Assembly (NCBI GenBank): GCA_905234395.1
Contig: CAJOHG010000011.1
Location: 23,845-87,844 of the forward strand
Source of the DNA: an uncultured Selenomonadaceae bacterium
GTDB taxonomy: Bacteria; Bacillota; Negativicutes; Selenomonadales; Selenomonadaceae
Direction: 5' to 3'
Length of the DNA stretch: 64,000 nt
The notes below the pieces were generated by a model. It was not told where the DNA came from. It saw nothing but the letters and a program-made list of their open reading frames with translations, and did not search any database. The position numbers and the translations under genes were made by a program. Below are positions 24,064-32,481 of the stretch, piece after piece. Positions within the stretch are counted from its first letter, which is position 1; each line of letters starts with the position of its first letter.

Positions 24064-25213
24064 TGCGATTTTTATCGGCATCGTCTTTTCGGCGATTTGC
24101 TCGATAAGTTTGTTGTCGTCCATTTAATTCCTCTTGAAATTTCGATTCGGCAAGCAAAGCCCTCAAAAAGTCGCTGATTGCCTTCACAACTTGCGATTCT
24201 TGCAACTCTTTCGCCACGTTGTAAAGTTTCAAGCCGCCGTTGAAAATATATTTGCCGATAAGCTCGCCGACTTTGTCAGCTATCATTCGCGCAATAACGA
24301 ACAGGATTATCGAAACTTTTATGCCCAAAACCGTCAACGCGATGCCGCCGAACAACGGCAACAAGAAAATCATTGCAAGTTTTATCAGCAGGAACGAGAA
24401 CGCCACGCTCACTGCCGCGCGCGACAATCTGATAAACAACGGTGCTTTGCTGCGGACGGTCTTGCGAATGTCGTCAAAGGCAAGTTTCGGGTGACGAATT
24501 GCTTTCACGGCGAATGCTCCCGCTCGCCGCGCGTAATAGGTGAAAAATTCTCCGACCTTTTGAATCAGCTTGTTGATGTCCGTCGGAATGCTCGTGACCG
24601 TCGCGACAATCATTTGCGGGTTAAAGTCCGTGATAAAGCCGCGCATTGAACGAAATGCCTCGCCGAAAATTGCCGGCGGTTTGCTCATGTTCGCAACGGC
24701 GTCGGGTATCGGCAACGCAGGGATAAACGCCATAATCACGTAAAGCAAAATTGCAAGCACGCGTCCCAACATCATGCCGAGAAAATATTTTATGACGGCT
24801 TTTGGATTGCGTTTGAAGGCGGCGGGAAAACTGCGAATTCTGCGCGGAACTTTCTTTTTGACTTTGTCGAGTTTCTTTTCGGGCGGCAAATTTTTTTTGT
24901 CGACGGGCTCTGCGCGGACATCTTCGCGGACAATTTCTTCTTCGCTGCCAAATTCAAGCTCGTGCGACAGTCGAATCATTCTTTGGAAGGCGTCGGCGAT
25001 ATTTTTTTCCTGTTCCTTTTGACGCTCCTCAATTTGCCGGTCAAATGAGCGCGTGGCGTGAATCATTTTTCGGAAGGCGTTCTGCAAATCTTCAGAGCGC
25101 GTCGTTTGCATCATGCGCCGAAGTGCCCGTTCCAAATCGGATTGCTTTGTCTGCTTAATCATCTGCTGAAGATTTTTTTGCAAGTCGCAAGATTTTTTGT
25201 CGTTGTCGTCCAT
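24053..25213 (-). CDS. Membrane protein with N-terminal coiled coil, unknown function
   Basis: A 386-residue protein. Residues 1-90 are charged helices containing three imperfect repeats (ALRRMMQTTRSEDLQ, AFRKMIHATRSFDRQ, AFQRMIRLSHELEFG). Membrane helices follow near 150-175, 265-290 and 290-315. The C-terminal 75 residues are the segment duplicated downstream. ATG 25213 follows GGTGG by seven bases and a good promoter precedes it. I do not recognise the family; the repeats suggest a self-assembling or scaffold-like membrane protein. Confidence 0.75.
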   Translation of the reverse strand: MDDNDKKSCDLQKNLQQMIKQTKQSDLERALRRMMQTTRSEDLQNAFRKMIHATRSFDRQIEERQKEQEKNIADAFQRMIRLSHELEFGSEEEIVREDVRAEPVDKKNLPPEKKLDKVKKKVPRRIRSFPAAFKRNPKAVIKYFLGMMLGRVLAILLYVIMAFIPALPIPDAVANMSKPPAIFGEAFRSMRGFITDFNPQMIVATVTSIPTDINKLIQKVGEFFTYYARRAGAFAVKAIRHPKLAFDDIRKTVRSKAPLFIRLSRAAVSVAFSFLLIKLAMIFLLPLFGGIALTVLGIKVSIILFVIARMIADKVGELIGKYIFNGGLKLYNVAKELQESQVVKAISDFLRALLAESKFQEELNGRQQTYRANRRKDDADKNRNDS

Positions 25214-25248
25214 CGCCTCACCACCCACGCAGAATTTTCCACGCGACG

Positions 25249-25277
25249 ATTATAAAATCTGCACGCACTTTTATCAA
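25249..25277 (-). promoter_or_regulatory. Promoter of the coiled-coil membrane protein gene
   Basis: TTGATA (25277-25272), 17-base spacer, perfect TATAAT (25254-25249). Confidence 0.6.
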
Positions 25278-25325
25278 GGCGAAAAACAATTCATCGGCGG
25301 CGGACGATAAAATTTTCTTAAAACA

Positions 25326-25354
25326 TTGCGGCTGAAAAGTTTTTTGTGTACAAT
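25326..25354 (+). promoter_or_regulatory. Promoter of the rph-rdgB unit
   Basis: TTGCGG (25326-25331), 17-base spacer, TACAAT (25349-25354). A start near 25361 excludes the in-frame GTG at 25346 as the rph start. Confidence 0.5.
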
Positions 25355-25387
25355 GTATCAGCTATGGATATTGGCGGAGGTGAAAGT

Positions 25388-26131
25388 TTGAGACTTGACA
25401 GGCGACAGGCGAACGAATTGCGCGAAATTTTTTTGCGGCGGCGTGTGCAAAAATTCCCGGCAGGCTCGGCACTGATTGAAGTCGGCGACACGAAAATTAT
25501 CTGCGCGGCGACGATTGAAGACAGAGTTCCATTTTTCTTGAAAGGCACGGGCACCGGTTGGCTCACGGCGGAATATTCAATGCTCCCCGGCGCGTCGGCT
25601 GAACGTGTTCCTCGCGACAATCGTTCCGTCAAAGCAAACGGTCGGGCAATGGAAATTCAGCGGCTGATTGGTCGGGCACTTCGCGCGGTGACTGATTTGT
25701 CGGCGATTGGTGAACGCACGATAACGATTGACTGCGACGTTCTTCAAGCTGACGGCGGCACGCGCACCGCGTCGATAACGGGAGCATTTGTCGCACTGGT
25801 CGAGGCTTGCGAGACGATTTACAAAGTCGGCGGCACCTTTCCCGTCACGGATTTTGTTGCGGCAATTTCGGCGGGCATCACTTCAGACGGCGAGAACATT
25901 TTGGATTTGAACTACGCGGAAGATTCGACTGCTGTTGCCGATTGCAACGTCGTGATGACGGGCGCGGGCGAACTCGTCGAAGTTCAGATCACTGCCGAAA
26001 AAAAACCGTTCACTCGTGCGCAACTCAATGACCTTTTGAATTTGGCTCAAGTCGGTATCGCGGAGCTGATTGATTTGCAGAAAGACGCTCTCGGCAGAGA
26101 ATTGGTTTGGCGTGTCGGACGGATTGGCTGA
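25388..26131 (+). CDS. rph: Ribonuclease PH
   Basis: A phosphorolytic 3'-5' exoribonuclease that trims tRNA 3' ends. The 247-residue protein starts with the family-typical [14 protein letters not shown] and shows [20 protein letters not shown], the phosphate-binding [19 protein letters not shown] near residue 120 and the conserved [18 protein letters not shown]. The start is TTG 25388, seven bases after GGAGG; earlier in-frame starts lie before the predicted transcript start. The last 46 codons are duplicated just downstream. First gene of rph-rdgB-phosphodiesterase. Confidence 0.95.
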   Translation: MRLDRRQANELREIFLRRRVQKFPAGSALIEVGDTKIICAATIEDRVPFFLKGTGTGWLTAEYSMLPGASAERVPRDNRSVKANGRAMEIQRLIGRALRAVTDLSAIGERTITIDCDVLQADGGTRTASITGAFVALVEACETIYKVGGTFPVTDFVAAISAGITSDGENILDLNYAEDSTAVADCNVVMTGAGELVEVQITAEKKPFTRAQLNDLLNLAQVGIAELIDLQKDALGRELVWRVGRIG

Positions 26132-26133
26132 CA

Positions 26134-26274
26134 GTTGCCGAAAAAAAATCTTTCACTCGTGCGCAACTCAATGACCTTTTGAATTTGGCTCAAGTCGGTA
26201 TCGCGGAGCTGATTGACTTGCAGAAAGACGCTCTCGGCAGGGAATTGGTCTGGCGCGTCGGCAGAGTCGGTTAA
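26134..26274 (+). pseudogene. Duplicate of the rph 3' end
   Basis: These 141 bases repeat 25991-26131 at full length, including a stop (TAA instead of TGA). By eye 7 of 46 codons differ synonymously and 3 change the residue (T to V, P to S, I to V); the central 23 codons are identical. The copy has no start and is two bases out of phase with rph. Confidence 0.9.
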
Positions 26275-26328
26275 AATTTTAACGCCGTTCAAAGTTTTTG
26301 CAACGATTTACGGACAGGAGGATTGATT

Positions 26329-26922
26329 ATGAAAAAAATTTTGCTCGCGTCGAAGAATTCGGACAAAGTCAAGGAAATTCGCCTTATCCTCAAAAATCTG
26401 CCGCTTGAAATTCTCTCGCTCGCCGACTTTGACGAAATGCCCGACGCTGTTGAAAATGGCGCGACGTTTGAAGAAAATGCACTTATCAAAGCGCGATTCT
26501 TTTCCGAACGCACGGGACTTGCCGCACTCGCTGACGATTCAGGATTGGAAGTTGACGCGCTCAACGGTTTGCCCGGCGTTCACTCTGCACGATTCGCAGG
26601 TTATCACGCCGACGACATCACCAACAATCAAAAACTTCTCGACGAGCTGAAAAAAATCGGTGTCAATGAATCTGCGGCGGCTTATCGTTGCGCAATGGCT
26701 TTCGTCGACACTGACGGCACCGAATTCGTCACGAACGGCAAAATCGGCGGCACGATTAAAACCGTGGCAAAGGGCAGCGGCGGTTTCGGCTACGACCCGT
26801 ATTTTTACATCGACGCACAAAGGACAATGGCTCAACTTTCCGTCGACGAGAAAAATCTAATCAGTCATCGCGGCAACGCTCTGCGCGAAATGGCTTTGAA
26901 ACTCAAGGAGCGTTTTACATAA
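26329..26922 (+). CDS. rdgB: XTP/dITP diphosphatase (RdgB/HAM1 family)
   Basis: Hydrolyses non-canonical purine triphosphates to keep them out of nucleic acids. The 197-residue protein has the N-terminal LLASKNSDKVKEI, then FEENALIKARFF, ADDSGLEVDALNGLPGVHSARFAG near residue 70 and the late GGFGYDPYFYID and SHRGNALREM. ATG 26329 is seven bases after AGGAGG. The rph-rdgB pair is a common bacterial linkage. Confidence 0.95.
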   Translation: MKKILLASKNSDKVKEIRLILKNLPLEILSLADFDEMPDAVENGATFEENALIKARFFSERTGLAALADDSGLEVDALNGLPGVHSARFAGYHADDITNNQKLLDELKKIGVNESAAAYRCAMAFVDTDGTEFVTNGKIGGTIKTVAKGSGGFGYDPYFYIDAQRTMAQLSVDEKNLISHRGNALREMALKLKERFT

Positions 26923-27022
26923 AATTTTTGACTGGGAATTGAAAACAACCGATTCTTACTGCCTCGTCCCTAGTCCTATATGAAAGGAGGCAAGTCGCAC
27001 TCTTCGGAGAGCGGCACCTGAC

Positions 27023-27508
27023 GTGAAAATTGGACTAATAAGCGACACTCACGGAAATTGGTCGGCGATTGATCAAGCGGTCAGTATCGCGCAAAATATG
27101 GATATGTGGCTTCACATGGGCGACTGCACGCCCGATGCCGAATATTTGCAATCATTGCTTGACGTTCCGGTTTTTGGCGTTGCCGGCAATTGCGATTGGC
27201 CAACCGGAAAAATTTGCTACGAACGAATCATCGACGCCGAAGACCACAAAATTTTTATCACTCACGGACACAATTACGGCGTGCGCTACACACAGGAATA
27301 TATCATGGAAGCGGCTGAATCGCAGAACGCTGACATTGCGGTTTACGGGCACACGCACATCGTTGAATATCTCATGGGCCCGCCGATTATTTTAAATCCC
27401 GGCAGTGCATCTCGTCCGCGCGACGATACTCGCGGCTCGTTCATGGTAATGGAGCTTGAACGCGGCAATGACCCGCGAATTACCGTCGTCCGCATGAAAC
27501 ACCGTTGA
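27023..27508 (+). CDS. MJ0936/YfcE-type metallophosphoesterase
   Basis: A 161-residue calcineurin-like phosphodiesterase. Metal ligands: SDTHGN near residue 8, MGDCTPD near 37, GNCDW near 60, THGHNYG near 88, GHTHIVEY near 116. These enzymes cleave phosphodiesters, with artificial substrates in vitro; the natural one is unknown. Start is GTG 27023 with a weak GGAGAG 11 bases away. It usually follows rdgB in Firmicutes, as here. A 13-codon open frame (26980-27021) with no clear role ends just before it. Confidence 0.88.
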   Translation: MKIGLISDTHGNWSAIDQAVSIAQNMDMWLHMGDCTPDAEYLQSLLDVPVFGVAGNCDWPTGKICYERIIDAEDHKIFITHGHNYGVRYTQEYIMEAAESQNADIAVYGHTHIVEYLMGPPIILNPGSASRPRDDTRGSFMVMELERGNDPRITVVRMKHR

Positions 27509-27532
27509 CAATTCAATTTGAAGTATGAATCT

Positions 27533-27572
27533 CAATCTTGTAATCTCGTAATCTTGCAATCTCGCAATCTTG
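27533..27572. repeat. Five tandem octamers (CAATCTTG type)
   Basis: CAATCTTG, TAATCTCG, TAATCTTG, CAATCTCG, CAATCTTG in tandem, ending 20 bases before the MATE start. Slippage here would alter the spacing of the MATE leader. Confidence 0.85.
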
Positions 27573-27591
27573 GAGTTTGGGGGATTTTTTT

Positions 27592-28938
27592 TTGAACGCA
27601 AGAGATATAGACATGTTGCGCGGCTCGTTGTGGGACAAAATAATTTTGTTCGCGCTGCCGTTGGCATTGACGGGCGTAATGCAACAACTTTTGAACGCGG
27701 CGGACGTCGTGACGCTCGGCAAATTCGTCGGCAAAAATGCAATGGCGGCTGTCGGCAACAACATATCAATGGTCGGGCTGATCGTGAGCTTGCTTATGGG
27801 CTTGAGTCTCGGCGCAAACGTCGTCATCGCTCAAAGCATCGGCGCAAAAAAATTTGACCGTGCTCAATCGGCAGTCAGTACATCGTTCAGCTTGTCAATC
27901 GCGGCGGGAATTTTTTTCTGCGTCGTCGGAGAAATTTTGGTCGCACCAATTTTTTATCTGCTTGAAGTGCCGGAACTCGTCGTCGATATGGCGGAGTCTT
28001 ATCTGCGAATTTTTTTGCTCGGCTTACCGGCGATGAGCTTGTACAATTTCGAAGCGGCAATCTTCCGCAGTAAGGGCGACACGCGAACTCCGTTAATCGC
28101 ATTGGCGGCGGCAAGCGGCGTCAATATCGTGCTCAACCTGCTGTTCGTCCTGCAATTCGATTTGGGAATTTCGGGCGTTGCAGTCGCCACAGTCATTGCC
28201 AACATCGTCAGCGCAATAATTTTATTCCGCGCACTGCTCAATTCGGAAGGCGTCATCAAACTCAACCTGAACGCGCTGATTGTCGACCGCGAAGAATTGT
28301 TCGAGATTTTGCGAATCGGACTGCCCGCAGGCGTTCAAGGAATGGTTTTCTCGTTGTCAAACCTTTTGATTCAAGCGGCGATAAATTCACTCGGTGCGGA
28401 TGCAATGGCGGCATCGGCGGCGGCGTTCACGATTGAGATAAACGTTTTCTGCATCGTCAACGGCTTCGGACAGGCGGCAACAACTTTTGTCGGACAGAAT
28501 TACGGCGCGGGAAATTTTCAACGTTGCAAGCGCGTGACGTGGGTATCAATGGGCTTGAGCGCGATTTTCATGCAGACGTTGTGCTGTTTTATTTTATTCT
28601 TCGCCGAAGAAGTTTTGAGCCTCTTCAACAACGACCCTGAAGTAATTCGCCTCGGCGTGATTCGATTGTGGTACATCGTCGCGCCCGAACTCGTCAACGT
28701 TTTAATGGAAGGTTTATCGGGTTCACTGCGCGGCTACGGAATATCATTGACGCCCGCCGTGATAACGTTGATTTGCGTATGCGGCGTTCGCGTGACGTGG
28801 GTATTCACAGCCTTTGCGAAGATTCCGACTTACGCGACGTTGATGGCGGTCTATCCAATCAGCTGGTTCATCACGACGATTGTACTTGTCGCGGCTTACA
28901 ACTATCACATGAAACGCCTCAAGCCCGCACGGAAATAA
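27592..28938 (+). CDS. MATE family efflux pump
   Basis: A 448-residue, 12-helix transporter expelling drugs or metabolites in exchange for sodium or protons. Typical features are the N-terminal LRGSLWDKIILFALPLALTG, the paired halves with SLGANVVIAQSIGAKKF and GFGQAATTFVGQNYGAGNF at the equivalent loops, and RSKGDTRTPLIA. Start is uncertain: TTG 27592 has GGGGGA about seven bases upstream; ATG 27613 is the alternative. The gene ends three bases from the end of the duplicated dnaE tail on the other strand. Confidence 0.9.
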   Translation: MNARDIDMLRGSLWDKIILFALPLALTGVMQQLLNAADVVTLGKFVGKNAMAAVGNNISMVGLIVSLLMGLSLGANVVIAQSIGAKKFDRAQSAVSTSFSLSIAAGIFFCVVGEILVAPIFYLLEVPELVVDMAESYLRIFLLGLPAMSLYNFEAAIFRSKGDTRTPLIALAAASGVNIVLNLLFVLQFDLGISGVAVATVIANIVSAIILFRALLNSEGVIKLNLNALIVDREELFEILRIGLPAGVQGMVFSLSNLLIQAAINSLGADAMAASAAAFTIEINVFCIVNGFGQAATTFVGQNYGAGNFQRCKRVTWVSMGLSAIFMQTLCCFILFFAEEVLSLFNNDPEVIRLGVIRLWYIVAPELVNVLMEGLSGSLRGYGISLTPAVITLICVCGVRVTWVFTAFAKIPTYATLMAVYPISWFITTIVLVAAYNYHMKRLKPARK

Positions 28939-28941
28939 TTT

Positions 28942-29117
28942 TCAGTACAGGCGAACATTTTCATCGCCGAGCAAATTTTTCAACGCATTGCACAATTCCG
29001 AACCGTAAGCGATTCGTTGAGCAATCTTTGTCCACGTGCCGCCTTGTTGCAAAAAAATTTGTCCTTGTCCTTTATGTACGAGAAAAATTTTCTTCAACGT
29101 CTCAATCGTCACGAACT
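28942..29117 (-). pseudogene. Duplicate of the dnaE 3' end
   Basis: Immediately after the dnaE stop an open frame encodes a near copy of the last 50-odd residues of DnaE: TIETLKKIF, QQGGTWTKIAQRIAYG, ELCNALKNLLG and the identical ending ENVRLY, then TGA. It carries a four-residue insertion and many third-position changes relative to dnaE. It has no start of its own and is out of phase with dnaE by two bases. Confidence 0.9.
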
Positions 29118-32100
29118 TTAATATAGACGGACATTTTCCGTGCCGAGCAAATTTTTTAACGCGTCGCACAATTCCGGGCCGTAAGCGATTCGTTGAGCAA
29201 TCTTTGTCCACGTGCCGCCTTGTTGTCCGTCGCCTTCGTGCGCATGAAAAATTTTCTTCAACGCCTCAATCGTTGTGGAAGTCTGAAGTTGCGCGGGAAT
29301 TGTCAACCAAAAGTCCGGCACATAAAATTCCGCCGCCGTAACTTTGTCCGCCAAAATCTGAAGCTCGTTGTTATTATCAACGCGCCCTTCAACGACGACA
29401 ACATTATCAATCTCCACAGCGTTTATCGCCGCAGAAAAAACTCGCGGGAAAATCGTAACGTCAATCGCGCCGTCAAAGTCCTCAACCTTGATGAACGCCA
29501 TCAAGTCGCCCTTTTTAGTCACGATTTGTCGCACGTCCGTTATAAGTCCGCCGATTTTGACGCGCTTGCCGATTTTGCCGCCGAGAACTTTGCTTGACGT
29601 TAGATTGGAAATTTTTTCGCGGAATTCGTCCAGCGGATGACCCGAAATGTAAAAGCCGAGAGTCTCCTTTTCCCACGCGAGAATTTCTTTAGATGAAACT
29701 TTTTTCGCGTCGGGAATGATTATGTTTGTCTGATTCAGTTCATCGTCGCCGAAAAGATTTATCGCGCCGCCGAGCCGTTCACGTTGCCGATTGAAACTTG
29801 CCGTCATCAATTTATCGACAGATTCCAACAGAGCATTGCGCCGATTGTCCAAGCTGTCGAACGCGCCGCATTTAATCAAGTTCTCCAGAATATGTCGCGA
29901 AACGTTTTTCTGATCGAGCCGTCCGCAAAAATCAGCAGGAGATCTGAATTTGCCGCCGCGCCGACGTTCAGCGACAATGCTCTGATATGCCGCCTCGCCG
30001 ACAGATTTTATGACCGATAAGCCGAATCGAATTGCGCCGTTGTCGACGGTGAAACGTGCCTCGCTGATGTTTATGTCCGGCGGAAGAATTTTTATGCCCA
30101 TGCGCCGCGAAAGTTCAATGTAGTCAGCAATTTTATTCGCGTCGGGAATGCCGTTCAATATCGCCGCCATATATTCTGCAGGATAATGCGCCTTGAGATA
30201 AGCCGTCTGCCAAGCCAAAAGTCCGTAAGCCGCCGAGTGCGATTTGTTGAAGCCGTAATCGGCGAAGTGACTAAGCAGATCGAAAATTTTTTCCGCCAAC
30301 GATTTTTCCACGCCGTTAGCCGCACAGCCGCGCAGGAAATTTTCTTTTTGTGCAAGGAGAATTTCAGCCTTCTTCTTGCCCATCGCACGCCGCAAAATGT
30401 CAGCCTGTCCGAGTGTGAAGCCCGCCAAAGTCTGCACGATTTGCATGACTTGTTCTTGATACAAAATCAAGCCGAAAGTTTCTTTGAGTATCGGCTCAAG
30501 TTTCGGGTGCAAATATTTCGCGACTTTGCGTCCGTGTCTGCCCGCGATGAAGTCTTCAACCATGCCCGAACCAAGCGGTCCCGGTCGATAGAGCGCGACG
30601 GTCGGTATCAAGTCTTCAAAACATTCCGGGCGCAATTCTTTAACAAGTGCCGTCATGCCCGCAGATTCCATTTGAAAAACCGCGCCCGTTAATCCTGCCG
30701 TGAGCATTGCCGAAGTTTTTTTGTCGCGCAACGGAATTTTTGACGGCTCCAATTCAATGCCGCGTGAAGTTTTGATGTTCGCCAAAGTCTCCGCAATAAT
30801 CGTCAGCGTGCGAAGTCCCAGGAAGTCCATTTTCAGCAAGCCGAGTTCTTCAACGGCGTCTTTGTCGTATTGCGTGATGAGCATTCCGTTGGAAATTTGC
30901 AGCGGAACAATTTCATCGAGCGGAATTTTTGATATGACGACGCCCGCCGCGTGAACCGATGTGTGTCGCGGAAGACCTTCCAATTTGCGTGCGAAGTCGA
31001 TAACTTTGCGCGTGTCAGGATTTGTATCGTAGTCGTCGCGCAATTCTTTGGAAGTTTTCAACGCCTCGTCAAGCGTGATGTTCAAAACGTTTGGTATCAG
31101 CTTGACAATTTCCGAGCTTTGCGAATATGAATAATTCAACACGCGGGCAACGTCGCGAATCGATGCCTTAGCCGCCATCGTTCCGAACGTCGCGATTTGC
31201 GAAACTTTTTCCGCACCGTAGCGATTGCGCACGTAATTAATCACTTCGTCGCGGCGAATGTAGCAAATGTCAACGTCAATATCGGGCAACGTGACGCGTT
31301 CGGGATTGAGAAAACGTTCAAAAAGCAGACCGTACTTAATCGGATCGAGCTCCGTAATTCCCAGCAGATACGCAACGAGACTTCCTGCCGCCGAGCCGCG
31401 TCCGGGCCCGACAGGAATTTTTTTCCGCCGCGCAAAGTCGATGAAGTCGTGCACGATTAGAAAGTAGCCGTCGTAGCCCATGCCGTGAATAATTTCCAAC
31501 TCGTGATTGAGCCGCGTCATAATTTCCGGCGTCAAAGTTTCGTAGCGCGTCGGAAGTTTTTTATTGCACAGGTCGCGCAGATAATCGGCGGCGTCAACGT
31601 AACCATCGGGCAACGGGAATTCGGGCATTTGAAATTTTCCGAACTCCAACGTCACGTTACAGCGTTCAGCGATTCTCAAAGTGTTGTCGCAAGCTTCGGG
31701 CGTGTCGGCGAAAAGTTCTCGCATCTGCGCGGGCGACTTCAAATAATAATCATCGGACGGAAATTTTAATCGCCGTTCATCGTCAAGCTTCCGATTCGTC
31801 TGCAGACACAACAGCAAATCGTGAAAATCCGAATCTTCGCGGCGAACGTAATGCGAATCATTTGTTGCGACGAGCGGAACGTTCAACTCTGCAGAAAACT
31901 TTTTGAGCACTTCGCGGACTTTAAACTCTTCGTCCAGCCCGTGATTCTGTATCTCCAGAAAAAAATTATCGCGCCCGAAAATCTCAACGTACTCTGCGAC
32001 GAGCTCCTTTGCATGAGAAAAATCTCCGCGCAAAATCGCACGAGGAATTTCTCCGACGACGCACGCACTCAACGCGATTAGCCCGCCGTGATATTTGCGC

Positions 32101-32480
32101 AGAATATCTTTGTCGACGCGCGGACGATAATAAAAACCTTCAGTAGACGCCAACGACGCGAGCTTGACGAGATTTTTATAGCCTTCGTTGTTTTCGGCGA
32201 GCAAAATCAAATGATACGGTCGAACGTCTTCAACTTTGTCCTTGTCGAGACGCGTTCGAGGCGCGACGTAAACTTCACAGCCGATAATCGGTTTGATGCC
32301 GCGTTTGCCGGCCGCCTTGTAAAAATTAACGACGCCATACATTGTGCCGTGATCGGTTATCGCGATTGAATTCATGCCGAAATTTTTTGCCGCGTCGAGA
32401 AGGTCGCCGATACGAGCCGCGCCGTCGAGCAAGCTGTATTCCGTGTGAACGTGAAGGTGTGTAAAATTTTTGTTGCTCAT
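29118..32480 (-). CDS. dnaE: DNA polymerase III alpha subunit
   Basis: The 1120-residue replicative polymerase subunit of the DnaE1 type. An N-terminal PHP domain (THLHVHTEYSLLDG, ITDHGTMYG) is followed by the polymerase core with GPGRGSAAGSLVAYLLGI and the catalytic PDIDVDIC near residue 405, the helix-hairpin-helix region and a C-terminal OB fold (KRVKIGGLITDVRQIVTKKG near 985). ATG 32480 begins one base after the MFS stop and has no clear ribosome binding site, so translation is probably coupled to the MFS gene. It is the last gene of the chain from 39397. The final 50 codons are duplicated downstream. Confidence 0.96.
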   Translation of the reverse strand: MSNKNFTHLHVHTEYSLLDGAARIGDLLDAAKNFGMNSIAITDHGTMYGVVNFYKAAGKRGIKPIIGCEVYVAPRTRLDKDKVEDVRPYHLILLAENNEGYKNLVKLASLASTEGFYYRPRVDKDILRKYHGGLIALSACVVGEIPRAILRGDFSHAKELVAEYVEIFGRDNFFLEIQNHGLDEEFKVREVLKKFSAELNVPLVATNDSHYVRREDSDFHDLLLCLQTNRKLDDERRLKFPSDDYYLKSPAQMRELFADTPEACDNTLRIAERCNVTLEFGKFQMPEFPLPDGYVDAADYLRDLCNKKLPTRYETLTPEIMTRLNHELEIIHGMGYDGYFLIVHDFIDFARRKKIPVGPGRGSAAGSLVAYLLGITELDPIKYGLLFERFLNPERVTLPDIDVDICYIRRDEVINYVRNRYGAEKVSQIATFGTMAAKASIRDVARVLNYSYSQSSEIVKLIPNVLNITLDEALKTSKELRDDYDTNPDTRKVIDFARKLEGLPRHTSVHAAGVVISKIPLDEIVPLQISNGMLITQYDKDAVEELGLLKMDFLGLRTLTIIAETLANIKTSRGIELEPSKIPLRDKKTSAMLTAGLTGAVFQMESAGMTALVKELRPECFEDLIPTVALYRPGPLGSGMVEDFIAGRHGRKVAKYLHPKLEPILKETFGLILYQEQVMQIVQTLAGFTLGQADILRRAMGKKKAEILLAQKENFLRGCAANGVEKSLAEKIFDLLSHFADYGFNKSHSAAYGLLAWQTAYLKAHYPAEYMAAILNGIPDANKIADYIELSRRMGIKILPPDINISEARFTVDNGAIRFGLSVIKSVGEAAYQSIVAERRRGGKFRSPADFCGRLDQKNVSRHILENLIKCGAFDSLDNRRNALLESVDKLMTASFNRQRERLGGAINLFGDDELNQTNIIIPDAKKVSSKEILAWEKETLGFYISGHPLDEFREKISNLTSSKVLGGKIGKRVKIGGLITDVRQIVTKKGDLMAFIKVEDFDGAIDVTIFPRVFSAAINAVEIDNVVVVEGRVDNNNELQILADKVTAAEFYVPDFWLTIPAQLQTSTTIEALKKIFHAHEGDGQQGGTWTKIAQRIAYGPELCDALKNLLGTENVRLY

Positions 32481-32481
32481 G

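Noticed and set aside
28942..29211. Separate 89-residue gene after dnaE
   Set aside because: It is the duplicated dnaE tail; no ribosome binding site or promoter precedes it.
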